Source: Daedaleopsis sinensis (lineage: Eukaryota; Basidiomycota; Agaricomycetes; Polyporales; Polyporaceae). From it: 64,000 nucleotides of DNA. The notes beneath the pieces were generated by a model. It was not told the origin of the DNA. It saw only the letters and a program-made list of their open reading frames with translations, and ran no database searches. Below are positions 23,894-33,855 of this stretch, one piece after another. A program made the position numbers and the translations under genes. The first letter of the stretch is position 1; the number at the start of each line of letters is the position of its first letter. The stretch lies in assembly GCA_033807695.1 (NCBI GenBank), contig CM066300.1, positions 4,216,001 through 4,280,000 of the forward strand, read 5' to 3'.

Positions 23894-24736
23894 ATGTTAC
23901 TGTTCTACCTACCCCCGGAGACGTTGCTACATATATGCGAGTGATTTCGTGACTTCGATGCGATACATGCCCTGACAGCTACAGGTAGTGTCTTTCTTGG
24001 ACTTGCCTGACCTCGCCTTTCTGGCCCAAGCGTATCCGGAACTCGTCCCTCTAGTCGACGATCCCGTCTTGAACCACGAACGTCTCTGGATAGTTGCCCC
24101 ATCGCGAGTGTCGCACTCGCTCTTTGGCACGAGCTCCGAGGGACAACCTCTGCGACCAAGCGTGCCGGACCTGGTGCACAGAGGCATCATCCGTGGCATG
24201 GGCATCGAGAGGCGGTGGAGAGACGGGCTGTATTTCTACTCTTCACACGTACGTGTCTTGCTGCGCGTGTCCTTCCCGTCTCTCCTCTCCTCTCTCGCAC
24301 GTCTGACTCAGCGGCCTATCTCACTGTACTCGTGCAGATGGTCAAGCAGTACGAGAGCTCGATGCGCCTCCAATGGACGCACGCGCGCACGGTGCTTTCT
24401 CATGCTCTCCGCACCCGCTCCAGTCCCGCCGCGCGCGATGCGTTCTACCACACGCGCGTGCTCCCGACCGATACGTCGGAATCCTCTGCCACTGCATACC
24501 TCTCCCCGCGTCTCGTGTCCACCGTCCGCAGGCTGCGGTGGGCGCTCCAGCGCGACCGCCTGGCGCACTTCGTGAAGGACCGGAGTGAAATGGCGAAGAA
24601 CGGGAACGACGGCCTTGTGAAGTGGCTGGAGGGCAACGGGCGCGCTGTCATGTGGCGAGAGAACGAGCGAGTGAGGCTCGCGCTATGTCCAGGTATCAAG
24701 GGCATTGTGCAGTTCTACGAGGGGTTGGCGCGGTGA
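23894..24736 (+). pseudogene. F-box-like protein gene with in-frame stop
   Basis: Three exons: 23894-23984, 24031-24249 and 24338-24736. The opening MLLFYLPPETLLHICE is an F-box start (LPxExLxxIcE). Codon 17 is TGA (23942-23944). Beyond it the frame continues as FRDFDAIHALTAT, then YPELVPLVDDPVLNHERL, APSRVSHSLFG, and a 132-residue last exon ending CPGIKGIVQFYEGLAR. The 46-base intron between ALTAT and YPEL is supported by phase. No in-frame Met before the conserved part could rescue translation. Either the gene is a recent pseudogene, the stop is a sequence error, or it is read through (context TGA T). F-box proteins recruit substrates to SCF ubiquitin ligases. I know no function for this subfamily. 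Confidence 0.65.
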
Positions 24737-24923
24737 GCGTGCATGAGGTCGGAGCATTGCGACGGCCTTCACAGGGCTTTACTTGCTCGGGCTATCACTT
24801 GTGCACTTTGTTACGATGGGTTTTGCGATAATGGTCGTTCACGAGACGATGCGCTGTTGAACATGAAGTTCACTTGTATTCTGCCCTGTACTTTTCTCAT
24901 TCGGATGTACTGTTATCATGCTA

Positions 24924-26186
24924 TTACACTCTATGTCCTATGTTCGCAGCATACTCCTCCCAGCAGGCATCCACTATATACCTCACTTTCCGTATCTTCT
25001 CCTCATCCGTACGCCAGACACCCCACTCTCCAGCACCTCCAACACCCATCCCCATCCCTTCCTTCCGGAAGGCCATCTCGCTCGGTACCCACCCTCCGCC
25101 GCTCAAGTGTATCTCTCGGAGGCCACACGGGAGCAACTCGCCCATCAGCAGGTCGACCGTCCCAGCGTTGACACCAGAGCCTACGAGTATCCTCGCGGCT
25201 GCGGGCATTCGGGACGCAGTTCGGATCAGAGTACGCAGTCTCGGGAGAGCGTCCGGATCTGGCGCAGTCGGTGCTTGGCCGCTGACATACCGTGAGTCGG
25301 TGAGTGCTCGATGCAGTCTTTGTGGAGGCATTCACCTCGTGAGAATGCGAGTTATTTGGGGGATGCTGCTGATGTCGAGGTGGGCTGTGTATTTGTATTT
25401 TGGTCAATCATCGTGAACATCCGAGCAGTAGAGTCGGGGAGCTGCATTGCACCTACCGGTGAGGACATCCTGGCTGCACATGTCGAACGCGCGGTGGAAG
25501 CAGACTGCTTGGGGTTCAGGACCAGAACAGACCCATCTGATACTACTGACGCCTACCTTGCATAGGTTCAGATTCCTCTGCAAGGCTTCGTGACGATCAG
25601 ACAGGCCTCAGCGTGATGGAAGACTGGCAGACACGTACAGTTTGGTGCGTGCGATATCTATCTTTCCATCACCGTGCAGGATACCGAATACGACGCCTTC
25701 GGCCCCAGCATCCCTGAAAATTCGGACGTCCTGGCGCATTATCTGCAATTCAGCATCCGTATACAGGAAGTCGCCCGTCCGCGGTCGTATCATGACCTGC
25801 CAGCTGGTCAGCCGCAGGCCGCCTTATCACCCGAGAAGACCGAACGGAGGCCGCACCATGATGGGCGTGCCAGGAGCTGCGGCGCGGACTTCTTTGAACA
25901 GCCCGAGGCTGGGAGTCGTGCCCCCGGCGAGGCCGAGGTTGCCACAGAGCTCGAGACGATCTGCCCCAGCGCGTGTGGCTCTGTGGCATGCGTGTCAACA
26001 CTCGACTCGCGGTGGAGGGAAGTGCGGGACGAACGCGATCGCGGATTCGACAGAATCGATGCAGACCTCGATGATGACACGCTCGGTGGGCGAGTTTCTC
26101 GTGGCTCGGTGAGGCGCTGCTATGGATGCAGAAGACGTCCGAACACCCACGACATGATATGATGCGGCGAGCCCGTTCAGGATCAA
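24924..26186 (-). CDS. cutC: CutC copper-homeostasis family protein
   Basis: Seven or so exons read on the minus strand. In order they give EVCIDSVESAIA, then ATRAGADRLELCGNLGLA, GGTTPSLGLFKEV, MIRPRTGDFLYTD, GAEGVVFGILHGDGKID, VCFHRAFDM, ITRILTSGQAPTA, GSGVNAGTV and EIHLSGGG. This is the full CutC TIM-barrel pattern (PF03932), and all joins keep phase. One join (TKL to LAEESEPMQ) needs an acceptor ACGAAG. The family is tied to copper tolerance in bacteria, but the reaction is not settled. The C-terminal 40 residues (EKIRKVRYIVDACWEEY) end at 24924. The start is unsure: I give the furthest Met (26186), but the conserved part begins about 35 residues later. Confidence 0.86.
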
Positions 26187-26521
26187 CTGTTGGACTGCGA
26201 TGGTGGTGGAGAGCTGGAAAGACGTTACCCGATGCTCCGCTTATGGTAATCGACAACCGTATACGCGGTCACGTGGCCGCGTTAGGGGCGGATCGCGCGT
26301 CTAGTCTGTTGTCATCATCACTCGAGGCGCCGGAGTTTAGGGCATCGCAGCAGGGCTTCGAACGTTCCTTTCCCATGTACATCGCGTACGTATAAGCTTC
26401 CCCGACATCCCCCTCCCATCATGCACATTGCCCCAACGCTTTTCTCTCCCCAACCACCATCACCACCACCTCCGCTCCATCTCCCGACACGCTGGCGCGC
26501 GAGGCTGGCGCGACCTGGACA
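26187..26521. promoter_or_regulatory. Divergent promoter region of cutC and desaturase
   Basis: 335 bases between diverging genes. The last 60 bases are rich in CACCA/ACCACC, probably the desaturase leader. No firm TATA box. Confidence 0.4.
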
Positions 26522-28628
26522 ATGACGAGGACGCGTACAGGGACGGCGGCGAACGCACCGGAGACGACGACGGAGCGCGAGGGACCGCCCACGAAGATTT
26601 GGTGGTCCAATGGCGCGTTCTTCGTCGCGGTGCATGTTGCGGCGGTGATAGGTGTCTGGCTCCATCCTCCGAGCCGCACGATGTGGCAAACGCTCTGGCT
26701 GGCCGTTTTCCTGTGGCAAGCCGCATCCATGGGGTGAGTTCAAGTTGCCACTGTTGCGTACGGGGATGTATGGAACGCGTGTCTTACGCCAGCCGCGGAC
26801 ATCGCGGGGCTTGCGGCACAGGATCACTGTAGGTTATCACCGATTATACTCTCACCGGGCGTTCCGTGCTGCTATGCCTGTGCGAATTCTCATCGCATTG
26901 CTGGGAGCGAGTGCGTTCCAAGGCTCTATCAAGGTGAGTTTGCTGCCTTCTCGGTCTGTGTGTAGAATGTCAGGTCGCTGACTCGGAGCTCATCTTGTAG
27001 TGGTGGTATGTATCTGAACATATCAGTCTTCGATTGATCTCGAGGCTGAGCAGTGCAGGTGTTTACGACACAGATTGCATCATGTATGCTTTCTCGCTAT
27101 CCTGCGCTCTCATTACGACATTCTGACTTGTTGTGCGTAACTCATATATAGAGATTTACGGATGATCCACGCCACGACCCGTAAGTACCTCGTAGGTTTG
27201 CTCCTACCCGAGAAGGCGCCAACGTTCTCCCAGCTACGCTGCTACGAAAGGCTTCATCTGGAGCCATATGGGCTGGATATTCTTCAAGTCCCAGTATGAA
27301 CGTCTTAGAACAATAGAGAGCGACGATTTAGACCGCGATATTGGTACGTCAGAAGCTGGTGTGGCAAAACATATCACATCTCTTAACTTCTGGGTCAGTG
27401 GTTCGAATGCAACACAAGTATTACAGTAGGTGCCATCCCTCGTGGCATATACTCACCTCACGCAGTTGCTGATAGCAATGCAGTCCCGCTAGCACTTACC
27501 ATGGGGTTTGTCTTGCCATCGGTGATAGGATTAGCTTGGGGGGATCCTGTGGGGACATACATTTACGGCGGCCTCGTGTCAAGGCTGCTAAGTACGTCTT
27601 CTGCTTCCGACGTATCAAATGCAGCTGACATGGCGTTGACTAGTATGGCACTGTACTTTCCTGGTTAATTCGTGAGTGGCACGCATTCCAACAAGTGGTC
27701 CAAGTATGCCAACGACAAGTGATCAGTTTGGCCCATTGGGACGGACTTCAGCCGTACTCCGACGATAACACGTCGAAATCCAACCTGGTGCGTTCCACTG
27801 AAGTACATGGATGATCCTAAAGATAGCATTTGAACGAACAACTCTCTAGATTCTCGCCCTCCTGACATGCGGGGAAGGGAACCACAATTTCGTACGTCCC
27901 GACTACGTCCTTCCCTTAAGACACGTTCCTGATACTTGAACGAACGCCTTGGCGTATTCCTCGGACAGCATGTGAGCTTCCATGCACTATCTCTCACCTG
28001 TCACCGACTCAACCACGTTCTCTTGTCCGCAGCATAGCTTTCCGCACGATTTCCGTTCTGGCCCGTCTCTACTCGACTGGGACCCTTCTAAATGGGCTAT
28101 CGTCCTCCTGAACTCCTTCGGCCTCGCATCGGGCCTCCGGAGGGCGCGACTCGAGGAGATCAAGGCCGCGCGGCAACACATGCTCCAGAAGGAGCTCGCG
28201 ATAATGCATGCTTACTCGTCCGACTCCGCCACGGACCTCGAAGACCAGGACGACGGCTGGGACGGAGAAGTCTGGACGAAGGAGCAGCTCGCGCGGTATG
28301 TGGCCAATGCCGAGGGCCGCTGTGTGCTGCTCCTCCGCGGCTATGCCGTCGACGTTACCGAGTACATGACAGAACATGTACGTCTTTAAGGCCGCCACCT
28401 CCCACGTTCATTGGCAATTGGGACTGACGAGTTCGATCTCGACAGCCCGGCGGAGATGCGCTCCTCCGTAAATATGCCGTGGCGCAGAAGGGCAAAGAGG
28501 CCGGCGAGGCGCAGGACAGCCCGCTACGGGACGCCAACTGGGCATTCCATGGCGGGATCAACAAGCATTCTTCTGCGGCGAAAAGGCTCATGCGCAAGCT
28601 CCGCATCGCGAAGATTCAGCATGGGTAA
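26522..28628 (+). CDS. OLE1: Delta-9 (stearoyl-CoA) fatty-acid desaturase with cytochrome b5 domain
   Basis: ER membrane enzyme that puts the first double bond into C16-C18 acyl-CoA. My 14-exon model is 26522-26733, 26822-26933, 27001-27005, 27059-27083, 27152-27180, 27234-27343, 27399-27425, 27484-27591, 27644-27671, 27727-27787, 27851-27892, 27969-27971, 28033-28377, 28446-28628. It sums to 1290 bases (429 residues). Histidine box 1 is HRLYSH, box 2 HRLHH, box 3 HNFHH. Exon 3 is only 5 bases (TGGTG) and exon 12 only 3 bases (CAT). Exon 12 supplies the first His of the closing HH pair. A C-terminal cytochrome b5 domain shows HPGGD and the second haem His in INKHS. The lipid-embedded helices (FFVAVHVAAVIGVWL, LTMGFVLPSVIGLAW) are present. 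The N-terminus is short for the family. Confidence 0.92.
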
Positions 28629-28992
28629 CTCGTAGGCAGTCGGAACCAGTTGATGTAGTTCGGCGTGGCGCGATGCACGGATACTAGAAGATACACCGGC
28701 CGACACCTTCGACCAGGAACGCCACGATGCTAGGAGATGCTGGGACGCAATGCTCAGACGTGTTGCACGTACGGGTCCTCCCAATCGTCTTCCCTTCACC
28801 GTTCTGTCCACCACATAAGAGTTTGTAGTGTTGCCGATTTAGAATTAGCACCAGTTCGATCCCAAATACGATGCTCAAACACGCCGAGAGCCATGTGTCT
28901 AGGCTCTGCTCCCATTCCGACGACGAGGTACCCGTGACATCCAACGCCTTCTCATCCTCGCCCAGACTCCAGTGAATCTCCAAACCGCGGAA
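28629..28992. other. Intergenic region between convergent genes
   Basis: 364 bases between the stop codons of the desaturase and BTB genes; both 3' UTRs lie here. Nothing else is seen. Confidence 0.5.
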
Positions 28993-30198
28993 TCAGTGCT
29001 GCGCCTTCAGCAAGGCCTGCCGGATGGTGTTCCTGACGGTGTCCTCGTGCAGCCCGCTGCCCCAGCCCATGCGCATCGCGTGCGCGCGCACGCGCTGGCG
29101 GAGCTCCGCGAGCACGATGACGTCTTCCATCCCGAGCTTGTGGCCTTCCTCGAGCGTGAGCGCGTCCTCGCGCACGCACAGAAGGAAGTACGCCTCCTCG
29201 CGCCAGTTCGGGATCTGGTACGCACGTGCGAGCACGATGCGGTCCGCGGGCGAGCCCAGGCGGGAGAGCCGGTCGATCGCGAGCGCGCGGTGCGCGTCGA
29301 GCTCCCACCGAGTTGCGAGCGCGAGGACGGAGGTCCAGTGCTCGAGCGTCGTGAGGTCTCCTGTGAGCACGTCCCTGCGGGGCGGAGGCGTGTCAGCAGA
29401 CGGCCCGATGTGGGTGCGTGTGGGCCCGATGGGAACGCGGACGCAGGTGGGGTCGCGGTGGACGTAAGGTGCGCGGCGCACGTTACTCGCATGTTACTTA
29501 ACCATCGGGCGCAGGCTGTGCGCCCGGCATAGGGAGGTGGATGTGGGACGCCTGCCGGATCCCGGTGAGCTTTGGGCTTGAGGGGGCTGGTGAGGGGGCT
29601 TGTTCCGGTGCACCCCCCTCCCCTTCGGCGGCGTTACTCATCCCCTCTAGTGGTAGCAGTCCCAGGACTGCCCCTCATGCGCCCACCTTGGCGCGGGGCG
29701 CATGCAGATTTCAAGAAGGCGATCAAGTGCGATAGGGCGGCACGCGTGCTCCGGTCTCCCTAGCTGCTTACCTGGGATAGAACAGAGCGAGAAGCCGCTC
29801 GAAGTCGACCGCTTGCACGCCAGCTAGGACGATAGGGTGTTCGTCCGACTTCCCTTCCTCCGGGCCGTCGCCAGGGCGCAGGGTGAACATGGTGGCGAAG
29901 ACGAGCGAGTGCCGTCGCAGAAAGTAGCTGTGTATCTTGAAGAGTGTGTCCTCGACCTAGTGCCAGACGGGCGCGTGATTGATGATCCATCGTCGGGTAG
30001 TTCGAAGCAGTGCGCGGTACGTACGAGGAACACGACTGCCCCTGGCTCGTCTTCAAGATACAGGTGGGGGTGTCGCGAGCGGGACGGCGCGGCATTCCTG
30101 GGTAGTCACAGGAGCGGTTAGTTTGAGCTACAATGCGGCCTGAACATTCAGCCGATAGCAACTGACCAGGTCGTGGCTGCATCTGCGCTGCAATCCAT
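28993..30198 (-). CDS. BTB/POZ-domain protein
   Basis: Four exons on the minus strand. Exon 1 starts at 30198 with MDCSADAATT and splices (TG|G) to 30097-30025 (HPHLYLEDEPGAVVFL). Exon 3 (29956-29772) carries the BTB core VEDTLFKIHSYFLRRHS, then FATMF. After a 397-base intron, the last exon (29374-28993) gives WTSVLALATRWELDAHRAL, LGSPADRIVLARAYQI and LGMEDVIVLAELRQRVR. This matches the large BTB family of Agaricomycetes. Such proteins may be adaptors for Cul3 ligases or other oligomers, but the function of this group is unknown. The 397-base intron is seven times longer than others in the window. Confidence 0.82.
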
Positions 30199-31305
30199 GG
30201 CCGGGCAGTGGGCGAAGAGAGAGAGCCACCGGCGGAGTCCGAGCGGGCGAGCCGCACTAGATGCCCTGGGCGGATTTCGAAGGAAGACGCAAATACGGGC
30301 GCCTATCGTTCCTTCTTGGAGGCCACCTAGTACTTTCTCCGGTGACTGCACTCCCACACATCCTCTCTCTCATCCACCCTGAAACAGTGCCACCATCGGT
30401 GGATCGTGAGCGCATGCCGCCGACTCAGGGTGCGTGTCGCCGCTCTCCACGCCACGAGGTTATCAGGATCCCGGGTAGGATGGGCCCGGCACGGACGGTA
30501 AGGTGTGCGCGCAGACATTCTCGCCAAGAGTGAGGTGTGTGCTATGTTGGTCTCCGAACTCTACCATTCCTCCGATCTCTACCATTCCTCCGATAACCGG
30601 TGTCTTCTTTAGGTTATGTCGACGAGATGAGATCCTTTTCCAAACTGCTTTGCTACGAAGCTATACGAGGTTTAGTTCCACGCCGGTCAATTCTCTGAGC
30701 GGCACGGGCAAGATGACGGCAGGATACCGTTAGTCACCGGGTCCAGAGGGACGGAATCGGACAGGTTCCTGGGAGAGGCAGACGAGTCCAATGAATGGCT
30801 GGCGTCTTGGTTGGCACCCGACTCGTCCTTCTGCCCGACATCTCGGGTGCGGATTTATAAGACTCGCGACCGAGCTTGCAGACGGTGGTGCGTCGTGTCT
30901 TTCTGGCACTTCGTCTGCTCAAACGGACGCCGCCCGTAGCCCCCAGCGGCACCGGCGTGGCTCTTCTACGCTACGTTAGCGTGCCGCCCGCACACGACCC
31001 TGGGTCGCATGGCCATCTGATAGCAGTACGAACCCCGTTCGGGAGGACTAGCCATCGCCGGCCAGTCCCATGTGTTCGTGCCCGGAGCAAAAACGTCACC
31101 CCGGTACCATGACTGTCTCCGACTTCGCAACTTTGGACCTGTATGCATCTTGATAACCGAGCATCCGTCGGACGCGGCACGCTCAAGCCTCGTCCCAATG
31201 CCACACCGGACTGCAGGATCTCTCCAGTGCTCCTAGGTATAAATATGTGCCTCCCGAGAGACCAAATCCGCAACGGTCCGCTGAAAGCTTCGGAGTCAAC
31301 ATCTC
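30199..31305. other. Intergenic region before the fifth P450
   Basis: About 1.1 kb between divergent genes. Short frames show no family signature. CTCTACCATTCCTCCGAT is repeated almost exactly at about 30555-30595. Confidence 0.5.
31238..31245 (+). promoter_or_regulatory. TATA box of the fifth P450 gene
   Basis: TATAAATA lies 68 bases before the start codon at 31306. Confidence 0.6.
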
Positions 31306-33523
31306 ATGGCGTTCACACTGTCTACTCACCATGCGCTCCTCGCCATCGTCGGCTCCGCACTAGTGAGTGGCTACACCCATTCTCAGCCGAACATCGCCCT
31401 AACCGCCTATCTAGATGGTGCATCTCATCTTCAAACGATATGAACCACGTCGTGTACCTGTGCACGTCCTGCTCCTCGTTGTCGTACCTTCTTTCCTCAG
31501 TGCGCTCCTCGTCGATCGCTGGCCGGCCATCAAGGCGTTGTCGGTCACCTTCTCAGTGTTCTGGATCGCACTTGTCTCCTCGGTCGCGCTCTATCGCCTT
31601 TCGCCTTGGCACCCACTTGCCCGCTATCCAGGACCTCTCTTCCTCTCCCTATCGAAATCGGCTATGGCATGGATCTCCCGAGGCGGCCGACGTCATCTGT
31701 ACACGCAGGAGCTCCATCGACGCTACGGAGACATCGTCCGGGTCGGTAAGTGACCTCATCCGCATCGAGCCCCGCTCTCCCAAAGCAACAGGAGCCGACC
31801 GGTTGACAGGTCCGAACGAGCTTTCTATCAATACCGCCGCGGCCATCCACCCTCTCATGGGAACGTCGGGGTTGTGCAAGGGCCCGCGTGAGTGCCCGTC
31901 CGCGTCTTCCCGTCGATCGATCCAGCACGCTGATTGCTGTCGTCGGCCGCAGAGTGGGAGGCCAGGACCGCCACGCAGGCCGTGCCCCCGCTTATCGCCC
32001 TCGCCGACCCAAAGGAGCACCTGCGTCGCCGGAAGCCATGGAACCGCGCGCTGAACGTGACCAGCCTGCGCGACTTTGAGCCGTTCGTGGGCGCGCGCGC
32101 GGAACAGCTGGTCGGTCGCCTCGGGGCGCACAAGGGGCGGACGGACCTGGCGAAGTGGTTCAGCTGGTTTGCGTAGGTGTCGTCACCCTCGAGGTTACTC
32201 GACCGCCGCGACGGTGTGCTCACGCAGGCAAATTGACAGGTACGACCTGATGAGCGACATGGCGTGAGTGTGCATGTTCTACGAACAGCAATGATGCCCA
32301 CTCACCGGTTGTTCCATGGACGTGTAGGTTTGGCGGAGGGTCCGAGATGATGCTTAATGGAGACGAAGGGAGTGTCTGGCCGCTGCTTGAGGTTGGCCTT
32401 GTGTGAGTGCCCCGTCGAGCACGATGCGGTGTTCTTTATTTGACGCGGCGGCGAATAGGAACTCAGACACTTTTGGCCACCTCCCATGGATGGCTGATTA
32501 CATCCGCACCGTACCTGGCCTCGGGGCGAAGATGAAGCAGATGCGTAGCTTCTGCATGCAGCGCACTGAGGAGCGTGTCAAGCTGGGCGCGGCGTCCCGC
32601 AAGGATTTGTTCTATTATCTGGTAGGAAAGCTACCGCTACTTCTTGCGCAGCCGAATATTGACGGTGGGCGGAATAGAACAACGAGGATGGCGCCGAACC
32701 CACGCCGCCGCTTTCTGAGGTGATAGCGGACGGAACGTTGGCGATCGTGGCCGGTTCTGATACCACGTCAAGCGTGCTATCGAGCATCTTCTACTGCCTG
32801 CTTACCCACCCGGAAGCATACGCTCGTCTGCGAGCCGAGGTTGACACCTACTATCCACCCGGCGAGGATGCGCTCAACACAAGGCACCATGCGGATATGC
32901 CATATCTGAACGCAGTCATGTATGTTTTTCTGGGCCCTCTACTTGAGAGACTGGCTCTGACCGGACATGCAGCAACGAGGCCATGCGGCTCTTCCCACCG
33001 GTATGCGACGGAAGCCAGCGAATGGTGTCGATGGGTAGCGGTGGAAGGATCGTCGGAGACAGGTCAGTCGCCTTCCTGACCTCACTATGACGGCGAGGCT
33101 GACACGGACGTGATGGACGCTCTGAGCAGCTATCTTCCGGAAGGGACCGCGACAACGGTACACATGTACAGCATCCACCGCGACGCACGCAATTTCTCCC
33201 CTCTTCCCGACAGCTTCTGGCCCGAGCGGTGGCTGCAGGCTGCGTCTGGGGCGAAGAGTGTAATAGGCATGAAGCTCGTACACAACACCGCCGCGTTCTT
33301 CCCCTTCTCGTTCGGACCCGCCAATTGCGCCGGGAAGGGCTTGGCGATGCTGGAGATGCGCATGGTCGTGAGTGCTATTGTACAGCGACTGGAGCTGAGC
33401 TTGCCAGAAGACTTCAATGCGGTCAAGTATGAGAACGCGATGCTCGATTACTTCATTCTCAGCAGGCCGTCATTGCCTGTCATTGTTACGCAGCGCGAGC
33501 GCACTTGCGACGTCGTAGTATGA
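31306..33523 (+). CDS. Cytochrome P450 monooxygenase, different family
   Basis: A complete P450 not close to the array at 0.2-9 kb. The N-terminus has several hydrophobic segments (ALLAIVGSAL, VHVLLLVVVPSFLSALLV, FWIALVSSVALY), then the proline-rich hinge HPLARYPGP. The I-helix reads AGSDTTSS, ExxR is EAMR in NEAMRLFPPV, PERW follows, and the haem loop is FSFGPANCAG (FxxGxxxCxG). Introns are short; one exon (YDLMSDMA) is about 26 bases. All joins keep phase and the C-terminus ends at 33523. The three-helix N-terminus resembles mushroom P450s labelled high-nitrogen-upregulated. That link is from memory and does not fix a substrate. Confidence 0.88.
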
Positions 33524-33855
33524 CGCGATTGAATTGTGTAGGTACTGGTACTAGTGCGACTAGTGTATAGTCACGGATGTCGATTTCAATTTTACTGTAC
33601 TGTAATAGTCCTGTTCACCTACCGAATACATTATCAGAATAGACGTCGACGATGCGAGTCTGCTTCCCGTTTGTGGCGGACAAGTCGCGACGCGTCCAGG
33701 TCACGTGCATGTGTGTTTACTGGATCGGGATGGTTGCACCGAGCGGGGGCCCGATGTACAAGCAGCCTCCCCGGGACAGTTATCAGACATACCGCCCCTC
33801 CTGCCCCGCACTATCTGGAACAACCGACACTCCCTCACGTTGCAGGTCTAGGAAC
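33524..33855. other. Intergenic region and leader of the bromodomain gene
   Basis: 332 bases. An upstream in-frame Met at 33652 would extend the bromodomain protein, but the added residues are unlike a protein start of this family, so I treat it as leader. Confidence 0.4.

Noticed and set aside
29824..30121. Plus-strand frame over the BTB exons
   Set aside because: Antisense shadow; the minus strand gives a clear BTB domain with matching splice sites.
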